Assembly (NCBI RefSeq): GCF_000242435.1
Contig: NZ_JH591187.1
Coordinates: forward strand, 532,291 to 596,290
Length of the DNA stretch: 64,000 bases
DNA from: Dialister succinatiphilus YIT 11850
Lineage (GTDB): Bacteria > Bacillota > Negativicutes > Veillonellales > Dialisteraceae
Direction: 5' to 3'
This document shows positions 1 to 7,823 of this stretch, one piece after another. The translations under genes were made by a program, and so were the position numbers. Position 1 is the first letter of the stretch; each line of letters starts with the position of its first letter. The notes below the pieces were generated by a model. The model did not search any database. It worked only from the letters and a program-made list of their open reading frames with translations, and had not been told where the DNA came from.

Positions 1-633
1 AGCTGGTAAAAGTTATTAGAGATGTTTACCGAAATTCTTCGCCCGGGGTCAGGATGGTCTGTCGGCCAAATAAAAGGAAGGCCCCTCTGAATTTCTCGTT
101 TCCCCTTGAGGGGAAATGCCACGTAGTGGCAAAAGGGTGTACGAGGGTAAGCATACCAATGAAACTCACCATCGTTCTCCTCGGGAGGGCTTTGGCCGAC
201 TCGCGCATTCTATGCAGAATGCGCGCAAGTGAGGGCGGGAAGGGAAGCAGGTAACGCAGGCTCCTTTCTCAGAAAGGAGCTGGACAAAGCCCTGAGGAAC
301 ACCGAGTAATACACTTTATACTTATGAATCAAATCAGGCCATTTCAGGGCCTCGGATTTTTTACGAAAATCCGCTATCCTCCGTCGCCTAACGGCGTGCA
401 CAGCGAACACATTTTGTAGGAGCAAAGCGACGCACAAAATGTAGTGAGTCGTTTCCCCTTTAGGGGCCACCCCCTTCCAAAGGAAGGGGGCTATAAACTG
501 CCGCGCAGCGGCCACCACAACCCTCGGGCCAGGGGCCCGTCAAACCTAAGAACCTTTGGGCCCGAAGGGCCTATCAATCTTAAGAACCTTTCCCTCCGAT
601 CGCGCTCAAAGGGCGCTCCCCTGTAAATTTCAT
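1..633. repeat. Intergenic mosaic of dispersed palindromic modules
   Basis: No convincing gene is visible; the short open frames on both strands have no family resemblance and run through repeats. Contents include an inverted-orientation copy of the nested hairpin family: arms GTCGGCCAAA at 61-70 and TTTGGCCGAC at 191-200, followed by the palindrome at 203-224. There is a hairpin with arms ACATTTTGT/ACAAAATGT at about 411-440. Near 535-600 are GGCCCGAAGGGCC-type palindromes spaced by CTTAAGAACC. The same modules recur in most other gaps of the window. Confidence 0.7.
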
Positions 634-638
634 GCCAT

Positions 639-672
639 AAAAAAAGACAGCCCCGGGGCTGCCTTTTTTTAT
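639..672. terminator. Bidirectional intrinsic terminator downstream of rubrerythrin
   Basis: A GC-rich stem, CAGCCCC/GGGGCTG, is flanked by an A-run on the left and a T-run on the right. It can therefore end transcription of the minus-strand rubrerythrin gene and work from the other side too. Confidence 0.8.
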
Positions 673-678
673 TTGGTA

Positions 679-1251
679 TTAGTAGTTTTCAGCTTTGATA
701 GCAAAGAAGCTTCTTGGATGGCCGCAAACCGGGCATTCCTGCGGAGCTTCTACGGATTCTACGGTGTAGCCGCAGTTAGCGCACATCCACAGTTTCTTTT
801 CGCCCTTCTTGAATACCTGGCCGTTTTCTACGTTAGCAAGGAGCAGTTTGTAGCGGGCTTCATGGGATTTTTCGATTTCACCGACTTTGGAGAAGAGGAA
901 GGCAATCTGGGGGAAACCTTCTTTTTTAGCGGTTTCAGCGAATCCCGGATACATGGAGGTCCATTCATCGTGTTCGCCTTCAGCAGCCATCTTCAGATGT
1001 TCAGCGGTGGTCTTCTTCAGGTCGCCTACCAGCCAGAACCAGATTTTGGCATGAGCTCTTTCGTTGTTTGCAGTTTCACGGAAGAGGTCAGCAATCTGGC
1101 GGGAGCATTCCGGATCCTTTTCTGCTTCGTTGGCGAAGAGATTGTACTTTACATGAGCCTGGGATTCACCGGCATAAGCGGCACGCAGGTTCTTTTCAGT
1201 CTGGGTGCCTTTCAGTCTCTTCATTTCTTCTAATACTTTTGCTTCGTCCAT
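679..1251 (-). CDS. rbr: Rubrerythrin
   Basis: Non-heme di-iron peroxidase of the cytoplasm that reduces hydrogen peroxide in anaerobes. The 190-residue protein has the classical order: a ferritin-like four-helix domain with the iron-binding E and ExxH motifs (AGESQAH near residue 28, ERAH near 64, [10 protein letters not shown] near 125), then a C-terminal rubredoxin-like domain with two CxxC pairs (CANC and CPVC). Length matches the family. The start is the ATG of [10 protein letters not shown], which has an AGGAGG ribosome site 7-8 bases upstream; the open frame extends further upstream but without a better start. It is monocistronic with its own promoter and terminator. A 7-bp dyad overlaps the predicted transcription start, so a peroxide or redox repressor is plausible but not shown. 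Confidence 0.95.
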   Translation of the reverse strand: MDEAKVLEEMKRLKGTQTEKNLRAAYAGESQAHVKYNLFANEAEKDPECSRQIADLFRETANNERAHAKIWFWLVGDLKKTTAEHLKMAAEGEHDEWTSMYPGFAETAKKEGFPQIAFLFSKVGEIEKSHEARYKLLLANVENGQVFKKGEKKLWMCANCGYTVESVEAPQECPVCGHPRSFFAIKAENY

Positions 1252-1296
1252 AATAAATCCTCCTTTTAATTTTGCAGGATAATTGATTGTTTTTTT

Positions 1297-1314
1297 GTGT
1301 GTGCCTGCACACAC
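1297..1314. promoter_or_regulatory. Perfect dyad at the rbr transcription start, candidate operator
   Basis: GTGTGTG-CCTG-CACACAC is a perfect 7-bp inverted repeat located 5-22 bases downstream of the -10 box on the minus strand. It could be a repressor site or the first hairpin of the leader; the sequence alone cannot decide. Confidence 0.4.
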
Positions 1315-1318
1315 TTTA

Positions 1319-1347
1319 AGTATATGGAGATTAATGAAAAAAGTCAA
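1319..1347 (-). promoter_or_regulatory. Sigma-A-type promoter of rubrerythrin
   Basis: Read on the minus strand: TTGACT, 17 bases, TATACT. It lies about 70 bases upstream of the rbr start codon. Confidence 0.75.
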
Positions 1348-1525
1348 ATGAAGAATATTGTATGACACTTACCTAAAAATTAGGATGATTACTTCTTAAT
1401 AATTTAGACATGGCGATAATAGAAATAAGGAATACTGAAATTCGGAAAGGACGCGGCTGATGGCGCAATTGAAATCGGGACTGGGGCGGTGCTTTTCCGT
1501 ATTTCCGCAGAGTCTGTGGCCCTTG

Positions 1526-1685
1526 GGAAGCACTGATTAATTCATAGAGTTTTCTTTTATAAGAATTTTTATGCACTGTTTCGTCATGGGCTTCCTTAAA
1601 TAGCTCGCTATTCGCGTCAGCCCATTCCTCGCATTGCATAAAAATTCAAGAATAAAAGCAAACAATGATTTAATCATCGCTTCCC
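1526..1685 (-). repeat. Long hairpin element, copy 1 (inverted orientation)
   Basis: About 160 bases that fold end to end as one imperfect palindrome, with outer arms beginning GGAAGC and an inner stem GGGCT/AGCCC. Two further copies (163 bases) lie at about 13.9 kb and 22.6 kb in the opposite orientation. The flanks at 1375-1525 and 1686-1800 hold nothing recognisable. Confidence 0.8.
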
Positions 1686-1811
1686 TTGAGTGAAGCGATG
1701 CAGCTCTTCTATACAACCTGCGGCGCAGCCGCATTACCCATTTCCAAAAATCATGAATTGAATTATAATGGGTATAAAGAACGCATTATTTCTTTATCTT
1801 TTCTCGACAAT

Positions 1812-1829
1812 CTTTACAAAACCTTTACA
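1812..1829 (+). promoter_or_regulatory. Pho-box-like direct repeat upstream of the phosphate transporter
   Basis: Two exact copies of CTTTACA separated by AAAC, an 11-bp period. This equals two TTTACA hexamers with a 5-base spacer, the form described for the Bacillus PhoP site, and has the 7+4+7 layout of the enteric Pho box. It lies about 55 bases before the first gene of the phosphate uptake pair. The second repeat could also act as a -35 box, with a weak CATATA near 1846. Confidence 0.55.
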
Positions 1830-1882
1830 TTCATGCGGTACCATACATATAGCAGTTTGTGCGTTTTTTACGGAGGACACCC

Positions 1883-2509
1883 ATGTTTAGTCTTGTCAAT
1901 AAGCACGAAGAGTTTTTTGATTTTCTCGTTACCAACGCAGAGTATTTCCACAAAGGGTCTCTCATGGCCAGGGAGGTGCTGCAGGATCCATCCAAGCTGG
2001 AGCGGTATGTAAAGGATGTAAAGGCCCTGGAGCATTCGGCGGATAAGGTGACCCATGAAATTTCCGCGAAGATGCGCCATGTGTTTATTACGCCCATTGA
2101 CCGGGAGGATTTCTTCCTGCTCACCACCACGCTGGATGACTGTGTGGATGATATCCAGGATGTGGTAATGTGCCTGAAGCTTTATCATGCCGGTATCGGG
2201 TCCAAGCTGCCTATGCGCATGGCGGATATTCTGGTGGAAATGTCTTCGGAGCTCATTGTCCTTTTCCGTCTCTTGAAGTCCATTGATAAGAATGAAACGG
2301 AAATCGGTGAGCGTACCCGTAAGATCAATGCTCTTGAAAGTGAAGGAGATGAAATTTACAGAAACGCAATTTCTGACTTGTTTGACGGCACCCATGAGGT
2401 GATGGAAATCATCCGCTGGAAGGAAATCATGGAGGCCATGGAGGATACGGCCAACAGGGCAGAGAAGGTGGGGAACCTGATTAAAGAGGTGGTCATGAAG
2501 TATGCCTGA
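1883..2509 (+). CDS. DUF47 / PhoU-like phosphate transport accessory protein
   Basis: A 208-residue, all-helical protein of the DUF47 (Pit accessory, PhoU-like) family. These proteins pair with Pit-type phosphate permeases and are thought to control them from the cytoplasmic side. Typical features are the N-terminal FFDFLVTNAEYF region, the central HSADKVTHEI segment and the ITPIDREDFF motif. The ATG at this start has GGAGG eight bases upstream; an in-frame GTG eight codons earlier lacks a good ribosome site and would overlap that signal. The gene overlaps the downstream permease gene by 8 bases, so the two are translationally coupled. The Pho-box-like repeat upstream suggests induction by low phosphate. 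Confidence 0.9.
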   Translation: MFSLVNKHEEFFDFLVTNAEYFHKGSLMAREVLQDPSKLERYVKDVKALEHSADKVTHEISAKMRHVFITPIDREDFFLLTTTLDDCVDDIQDVVMCLKLYHAGIGSKLPMRMADILVEMSSELIVLFRLLKSIDKNETEIGERTRKINALESEGDEIYRNAISDLFDGTHEVMEIIRWKEIMEAMEDTANRAEKVGNLIKEVVMKYA

Positions 2510-3494
2510 TATTTACATTATAGGCATCGTGATTGTCCTGGCGCTGTGTTTTGATTTCATCAATGGATTTCATGATACCGCCAACGCTATTGCCACCTGC
2601 GTGGCAACCCGTGCTTTAAGCCCTAAAGTGGCAATCATCATGTCAGCCATCCTGAATTTCGTGGGCGCCATGATTTCTACCGGCGTGGCCAAGACTATCG
2701 GCGGCGAAATCGTCACTTCTCCGCACATGGTGGACTCGGTGGTTCTTTCTTCTGCCTTGGCATCCGCCATTATCTGGAATCTTTTTACCTGGCGCATCGG
2801 CATGCCGTCCAGCTCTTCCCATGCTCTTATCGGTGGGGTCATTGGAGCGGTGATTATTTCCTACGGCACTGGCGCCATCCATCTGGCCGGGGTGCTCACC
2901 ATCGTCATCGGCCTGGTGCTTTCTCCGGTATGCGCCCTGGTAACGGGATATATAATGATGACCGTTCTTTATATTGCTTTCCGAAACGTGGGAAAATCGA
3001 GGGTAAACTATGTGGCTACCCATATCCAGATGGTATCTGCGGCACTCATGGCTTTCTCTCATGGTTCCAACGACGCCCAGAAGTCCATGGGCATCATTAC
3101 GCTGGCTCTTCTTTCAGGCGGCTACATTGGTCAGCTGGAGGTGCCCTGGGAAGTGAAGGTGGCCTGCGCCCTGGCCATGTGCCTTGGTACGTCTGTGGGT
3201 GGCTGGCGGATTATCCGTACTGTAGGAAATAAGATTTTCCGGATGCAGCCGGTCAATGGCCTGGCGGCAGATTTGAACTCGGCCATCACCATTTTCTCTG
3301 CCACCATGCTTCACCTGCCTGTTTCTACTACCCACGTGGTAACTGGCTCTATCATGGGCGTGGGCTGGGCGACCCGTTTCCGTGCTGTCCACTGGAGCGT
3401 GGCTTACCAGATGGTGTCCGCCTGGATTATGACCATCCCCTGTACCGCAGCGGTAGGGGCGCTGGTGTATCTTTTGATTAAACATGTATTGTAA
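2502..3494 (+). CDS. pit: PiT-family inorganic phosphate transporter
   Basis: Inner-membrane low-affinity phosphate (metal-phosphate) symporter of the PiT family. The 330-residue protein is strongly hydrophobic, with about ten membrane segments. It has the two inverted family signatures: GFHDTANAIA near residue 22 and a second GSNDAQKSMG segment near 190, plus MPSSSSHALIGG and LPVSTTHVVTGS. Length matches bacterial short-form members. The start ATG lies inside the end of the DUF47 gene, giving an 8-base overlap. A strong terminator follows directly, so this is a two-gene operon. Confidence 0.95.
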   Translation: MPDIYIIGIVIVLALCFDFINGFHDTANAIATCVATRALSPKVAIIMSAILNFVGAMISTGVAKTIGGEIVTSPHMVDSVVLSSALASAIIWNLFTWRIGMPSSSSHALIGGVIGAVIISYGTGAIHLAGVLTIVIGLVLSPVCALVTGYIMMTVLYIAFRNVGKSRVNYVATHIQMVSAALMAFSHGSNDAQKSMGIITLALLSGGYIGQLEVPWEVKVACALAMCLGTSVGGWRIIRTVGNKIFRMQPVNGLAADLNSAITIFSATMLHLPVSTTHVVTGSIMGVGWATRFRAVHWSVAYQMVSAWIMTIPCTAAVGALVYLLIKHVL

Positions 3495-3500
3495 TAAAAG

Positions 3501-3540
3501 AGGCTGTGAGAAATGCAAACCCATTTCTCACGGCTTTTTT
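3501..3540 (+). terminator. Intrinsic terminator after the phosphate operon
   Basis: Stem GCTGTGAGAAATG / CATTTCTCACGGC followed by six T residues. It belongs to the same sequence family as the GGGGCTGTGAAAAAATG terminators found at several other places in the window. Confidence 0.85.
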
Positions 3541-4031
3541 GCATGGTTCCGTTTGAGTAAACTATCCGGTCCTGCTGGCGAGATCGGGATCGGGACCGAG
3601 GGGGCACGCGCCTTTGGCGCGTAGGTTGTGGCCGCCTGATGGCGGCAGGTTGTGTTCGCTTCGCTCAGGGGGGCGACAGCGCCTACGGCGCTGAGGGTTG
3701 CGGTATCGCCCTATCGGGCGAAGAGTATTATAATGCCGCCTTTCGGCGGTCACGTCCCCATAGAGTATCATAATCATTCTTTCCTTCGTACATCCCTTCG
3801 CCACTTCGTGGCCCTCTTCCCCTAAAGGGGACGCAAGAACGTTACGGGATTGGCTGTCTGTGTCATATGTGACACAATATCCAGTGCCACCTATTTTCTC
3901 GTTTCCCCTTGAGGGGAACGCCTCGAAGAGGCAAAGGGTGTACAAGACAGAACGCCGATTTGACACCCCATCGCTATCCTGACCGCCAATCGGCGGCCCC
4001 CTGAACGAAGTGATGCACAGCAAACACATTT

Positions 4032-4396
4032 TGCACTATGCGAACTGGATTTGTAAGGGAGCATCAGCGACCTGAAAATCCAGTGAGTCAGTGACAGCAG
4101 TGGATGCACTATGCGAACTGGATTTGTAAGGGAGCATCAGCGACCTGAAAATCCAGTGAGTCAGTGACAGCAGTGGATGCACTATGCGAACTGGATTTGT
4201 AAGGGAGCATCAGCGACCTGAAAATCCAGTGAGTCAGTGACAGCAGTGGATGCACTATGCGAACTGGATTTGTAAGGGAGCATCAGCGACCTGAAAATCC
4301 AGTGAGTCAGTGACAGCAGTGGATGCACTATGCGAACTGGATTTGTAAGGGAGCATCAGCGACCTGAAAATCCAGTGAGTCAGTGACAGCAGTGGA
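4032..4396 (+). repeat. Five perfect 73-bp tandem repeats, each with an internal hairpin
   Basis: Units begin at 4032, 4105, 4178, 4251 and 4324 and are identical in sequence. Each unit contains an inverted repeat ACTGGATTT / AAATCCAGT around a loop with GGGAGCATCAGCGACCTG, followed by AGTGAGTCAGTGAC. Perfect identity points to recent expansion. The whole array is enclosed by ACATTTTGC and GCAAAATGT arms. Confidence 0.97.
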
Positions 4397-4500
4397 TGAA
4401 GGAGCACTAGCGACGCGCAAAATGTAGTGAGTCGTTTTCCCTTTTGGCGGCTATGCTTATGAAGTCAGCGTTACGGGAATTCCTTCCCGCCCTCACTTGC

Positions 4501-4583
4501 GCGCATTCTGCATAGAATGCGCGAGTCGGCCAAAGTTGGCCCTTAGCCTGCACATTAAAGGGCCTTCCTTTTATTTGGCCGAC
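4501..4583 (+). repeat. Nested hairpin element, forward copy
   Basis: A 22-base palindrome (arms GCGCATTCT/AGAATGCGC around GCAT) is followed by the arm GTCGGCCAAA, an inner stem GGCCCTT/AAGGGCC and the closing arm TTTGGCCGAC. At least seven related copies with different but complementary arms occur in the window. Confidence 0.85.
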
Positions 4584-5005
4584 CGACCATTCTGAGCCGT
4601 AGGCGAAGAATCTCGGTACATGTAGATAGTGACACTTACTAGTCCACTAGTTCACTAGCCCACTAGCTCACTAAAGAATCCCAGTCGGCGGGAAGTGCGC
4701 TTCAGGTACCAGGCCCCTGCATGAATTCCTATGGCTTCATATTCGCCAGGCACCGAGATTCTTCACTGCATTCAGAATGACAGAGTCAAGGGGCCATCCA
4801 ACGACCGGTACTGCCTCGATTTCTTCCCGCCTCCCCTTTGAACCTTACAAACCTTCCGGCCAAAGGCCGATCAATCCTAAGAAGCTTCACGCCCGATAAG
4901 GTGGTTCCCTTCATAGCGGATGATTCTCGAAGATATCCTATTTCTTTGGTTTATGTTAAAATAGGGTGCATAGGTAACCCGGGATGGGTATACCGGGAGG
5001 TGTAT

Positions 5006-5863
5006 ATGTTAATTCAATGGTTCCCAGGCCACATGACGAAGACGAAGCGGATGATCGAGGATCATCTGAAGGCGGTAGATGTGGTGGCTGAGCTGCTGGA
5101 TGCGAGGATTCCTGCTTCCAGCGCCAATCCTATGGTGGAAGAGCTGGTGAAGGGGAAACCCCGGATTGTCATACTGAACAAGGCGGATCTGGCGGATCCG
5201 CGGCAGACGGATCGGTGGGTTTCTTTCTACAGGAAGAGAAATATCCCTGTGGTGCCCATGAGTGTAGGCAACGGGAAGAATAAAAAGAAGCTTTTGTCTC
5301 TTATTCGGGAGACGGCGAAACCGATTCTGGACAAGTGGTACAGGAAAGGGCTGAAGAACCGGTCGGTGCGGCTCATGATTCTGGGTATTCCCAATGTAGG
5401 AAAGTCGTCGCTTATCAATTTTCTGGCAGGCACGGCTGCGGCCAGAACGGCGAATACGCCGGGCCATACCCGGGGGAAGCAGTGGGTCCGTCTGTCGGAG
5501 GGACTGGATCTTCTGGATACGCCGGGGGTGCTGTGGCCCAAGTTTGATGACCAGACTGCGGCCCTTCGCCTGGCGGCTACCGGGGCCATTGCAGGGGATG
5601 TATTTAATCCCGACGAGGTGGTGCCGGTGCTTCTGTCGTCTCTGGCGGAAACGGAACCGCAGGTTCTGAAGGAGGTTTACCACATCGATGATGTAAACCA
5701 GGATCCCCAGCTGCTTCTGGAGGCAGCGGGGCGAAGGAGGGGATGTCTTCTTCCCGGAGGGGCCATCGATTATGACCGGGCGGAAACAGCGGTGCTTCAC
5801 GATTTCCGCAGCGGCAAGCTGGGGAAGATTACCCTGGATCCGGTGCCGGAGGAGGAGCCATGA
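5006..5863 (+). CDS. rbgA: Ribosome biogenesis GTPase RbgA (YlqF)
   Basis: Circularly permuted GTPase that acts late in assembly of the 50S ribosomal subunit in the cytoplasm. In the 285-residue protein the G motifs appear in permuted order: LNKAD (G4) near residue 55, then GIPNVGKSS (G1, Walker A) near 125 and DTPGVLWP (G3) near 170. The N-terminal MLIQWFPGHMTKTKRMIE stretch is typical of the family. The ATG chosen has GGGAGG five bases upstream; the frame runs 56 codons further 5-prime through repeat DNA with no ribosome site. It overlaps rnhB by four bases (ATGA), so the two are coupled. Confidence 0.95.
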   Translation: MLIQWFPGHMTKTKRMIEDHLKAVDVVAELLDARIPASSANPMVEELVKGKPRIVILNKADLADPRQTDRWVSFYRKRNIPVVPMSVGNGKNKKKLLSLIRETAKPILDKWYRKGLKNRSVRLMILGIPNVGKSSLINFLAGTAAARTANTPGHTRGKQWVRLSEGLDLLDTPGVLWPKFDDQTAALRLAATGAIAGDVFNPDEVVPVLLSSLAETEPQVLKEVYHIDDVNQDPQLLLEAAGRRRGCLLPGGAIDYDRAETAVLHDFRSGKLGKITLDPVPEEEP

Positions 5864-6627
5864 CGATTTCTGAAATCCGGGAGATCCTGAAAAAGGATGA
5901 TGTGCCGGAGGAGGTATTAAAGGAAATCCTTTCCGATGAGCGTAAGGGGGTCAGGAATCTGGCTGCTTCCTATATGCGCCGGCTGGAGCGGGAAAGTAGG
6001 GAACGCATGCGGGTAGAGGCTCTCTATGAGGTGGAGAGCGAATTTTACAAAAGAGGCATGACCCACATCGTAGGTATCGACGAGGTGGGGAGAGGCCCTC
6101 TGGCCGGGCCGGTGACGGTGGCGGCGGTAATTCTGAAACCCCATTGGTTTGCACCGGGCCTGAACGATTCCAAAAAAGTAACGCCAAAGCACCGGGAGGC
6201 GCTTTCTGCAAGGATTCATGAGGAAGCGGTGGACCTGTCTATCGTGAGCATGCCGCCTTCGGAAATCGACGCGGTGAATATTTACCAAGCCACCATGGAG
6301 GCCATGTACCAGGCGGTGAAAAATCTTCATGTGAAGCCTGACGCTGTCATTGTAGACGCCATGCCTCTCCATTTCTCCTGTCCCACCATTTCCATGATTC
6401 ACGGCGACGCCAGAAGCGCTTCCGTAGCAGCGGCGTCCATTGCAGCCAAGGTATACCGGGATCATCTGATGGATGAGTACGACAAGAAATACCCGGGCTA
6501 CGGCTTTGCCCAGAATAAGGGCTACGGCACAGCCGAGCACATCGAAGCGCTCCACCGGCTGGGGATTACGCCTATCCACAGGAAAAGTTTTGAGCCCGTA
6601 AAGTCTATGATTTATGAGGGCTGGTAA
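5860..6627 (+). CDS. rnhB: Ribonuclease HII
   Basis: Endonuclease that cuts the RNA strand of RNA-DNA hybrids and removes misincorporated ribonucleotides. The 255-residue protein carries an extra N-terminal helical stretch of about 70 residues, as in Bacillus RNase HII, followed by the catalytic domain. That domain has GIDEVGRGPLAGPV (the DE pair of the active site), LNDSKKV, AVIVDAM (catalytic Asp) and a later DH in YRDHLMDEY. Translation starts at an ATG overlapping the rbgA stop. The rbgA-rnhB order is common in Firmicutes. Confidence 0.95.
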   Translation: MTISEIREILKKDDVPEEVLKEILSDERKGVRNLAASYMRRLERESRERMRVEALYEVESEFYKRGMTHIVGIDEVGRGPLAGPVTVAAVILKPHWFAPGLNDSKKVTPKHREALSARIHEEAVDLSIVSMPPSEIDAVNIYQATMEAMYQAVKNLHVKPDAVIVDAMPLHFSCPTISMIHGDARSASVAAASIAAKVYRDHLMDEYDKKYPGYGFAQNKGYGTAEHIEALHRLGITPIHRKSFEPVKSMIYEGW

Positions 6628-6642
6628 TAGAGGAGGAAAAGT

Positions 6643-6918
6643 ATGAAACAATGTATGGATGCGGACAATCTTCACCGAAGGCTGAAGAAAATTATCGGCC
6701 AGGTGCAGGCCATCGACCGCATGGTGGATGAAGATGTACCCTGTGAAGACATTATTACGCAGGTAAACGCAGCAAAATCGGCGCTTCACAAGGTGGGGCA
6801 GATCATTCTGGAGGGCCACCTGCAGCACTGCGTCAGGGATGGCATCGAGCAGGGAGATGCGGAAGAAACCATAGCGAAATTTGCGAAAGCCGTGGAGCGG
6901 TTCTCCAATATCATTTAA
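6643..6918 (+). CDS. CsoR/FrmR-family metal-sensing transcriptional repressor
   Basis: A 91-residue helical repressor of the CsoR/RcnR/FrmR (DUF156) family, which releases DNA when it binds metal or a reactive small molecule. The N-terminal HRRLKKIIGQVQAIDRMV helix is diagnostic. Cys34, His59 and Cys63 have the 25- and 4-residue spacing of the Cu(I)-binding C-H-C site of CsoR. Cu(I) sensing is therefore possible, but the family also senses Ni, Co, sulfide and aldehydes. A good AGGAGG site lies 7 bases before the ATG, and the gene follows rnhB by 15 bases. No copper or cobalt exporter is adjacent, so its target is unknown. Confidence 0.85.
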   Translation: MKQCMDADNLHRRLKKIIGQVQAIDRMVDEDVPCEDIITQVNAAKSALHKVGQIILEGHLQHCVRDGIEQGDAEETIAKFAKAVERFSNII

Positions 6919-7103
6919 ACTTTTCCGCTCTTCAGGGCGCGAAATGGTAGCAGCCGGATTTCAGAAATCAAAGCAGGAGGCCTCGAATCAATGCTTTCCT
7001 AAGGCACTCTTGTACAAAATCATATAATTGAATAGAGATAAATGAATAAAAATTATATACATATTAGGCTGCATTAGAACTATCTTTTACATATCCGCTT
7101 TTG

Positions 7104-7132
7104 TTGTCACTGGACTTCTGTGGTGTTACAAT
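7104..7132 (+). promoter_or_regulatory. Promoter of the tetrapyrrole operon
   Basis: TTGTCA, 17-base spacer, TACAAT, about 50 bases before the first start codon. The stretch from 6919 to 7103 shows no gene. Confidence 0.75.
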
Positions 7133-7184
7133 TTTAAGTGCGGTATAAGTTTTAGCGTGCCGCTTGTTATATAGGGAGGCTTTT

Positions 7185-7823
7185 TTGTATCCTGTGAATT
7201 TAAAAATGAAGGGACTTCCCTGTCTTGTGATTGGCGGAGGGCATGTTGCTGTCCGTAAGGTGAAGAAGCTGCTTCTGGAAGACGCAGAGGTGACTGTGCT
7301 GGCTCCGGAGATTTCGCCGGAACTGATGCAGTACTTCAGGGAAAAGCGGATTTCCTGGCAGCAGGCTTCCTACCGGAAAGGGGACGCGAAGGGGTATCGC
7401 TTTGTGGTTACTGCCTGCGGTATCCGCCAGGTGGCGGAGTGGGTGCATGAAGAGTCCCTTCTTCAATCCTTTTTGTATAATGCGGCGGATTTTCCGCCTT
7501 TGGGGAACTGTTCTCTTCCTGCCGCTTTTGAAACGGGAGGCATTCACTTTGCCATTTCTACCGACGGAAGGTCGCCGGCCATGGCGAAATATGTGAAGAA
7601 CTGGCTGAAAGGCAGGATTCCTCCTGCTTTTGGTGTGTGGCTGGACAAGGCGGCCCTTCTCCGGGAGGAGCTCAGGAATGAAATCGCTGACAGCCGGGAT
7701 CGGGAACGTTTCTGGCATATGGTATTTGATGATGAGATTATGAATCTTGTTATTACAGGGAAATTAGACGAAGCAGAGGAGCGTGTGCGTAATGCAGTTG
7801 GTTGTTTTAGGTCTGAATCATAA
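7185..7823 (+). CDS. Precorrin-2 dehydrogenase / siroheme synthase N-terminal-type protein
   Basis: NAD-dependent oxidation of precorrin-2 to sirohydrochlorin (CysG N-terminal or Met8-like), the step between the general tetrapyrrole pathway and siroheme or anaerobic cobalamin synthesis. The 212-residue protein has an N-terminal Rossmann fold with CLVIGGGHVAVRKVKKLL, and SLPAAFETGGIHFAISTDGRSPAMAKYV in the middle, which is typical of the family. The start is taken as TTG at 7185 (MYPVNLKMKG), five to six bases after GGAGG; an earlier in-frame TTG at 7164 would precede that ribosome site. It overlaps hemA by 32 bases. The C-terminal methyltransferase half of CysG is absent and is supplied by the cobA-hemD fusion downstream. 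Confidence 0.88.
   Translation: MYPVNLKMKGLPCLVIGGGHVAVRKVKKLLLEDAEVTVLAPEISPELMQYFREKRISWQQASYRKGDAKGYRFVVTACGIRQVAEWVHEESLLQSFLYNAADFPPLGNCSLPAAFETGGIHFAISTDGRSPAMAKYVKNWLKGRIPPAFGVWLDKAALLREELRNEIADSRDRERFWHMVFDDEIMNLVITGKLDEAEERVRNAVGCFRSES

Larger units (their letters stand above)
3545..5005. repeat. Large repeat-only gap between pit and rbgA
   Basis: About 1.45 kb with no supportable gene. From left to right it holds GCGCC-type and GGCGG-type palindromes, an ACATTTTGC arm at about 4024, five perfect 73-bp tandem repeats, the matching GCAAAATGT arm at about 4419, a forward copy of the nested hairpin element (4501-4583), a short ACTAGT/CACTAG tract near 4640-4670, and a GGCCAAAGGCC plus CCTAAGAAGC module near 4858-4885. 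Confidence 0.75.

Noticed and set aside
556-1233. A 225-codon plus-strand frame opposite rubrerythrin
   Set aside because: It is antisense to a clear rubrerythrin gene with its own promoter and terminator.
4032-4396. CRISPR array
   Set aside because: The 73-bp units are contiguous and identical with no variable spacers, and there are no cas genes.
6643-6918. Persulfide sensor CstR as identity for the CsoR-family gene
   Set aside because: The His59 and Cys63 pair in the Cu(I) site spacing is retained, which favours a CsoR-like metal sensor, though the ligand remains unproven.
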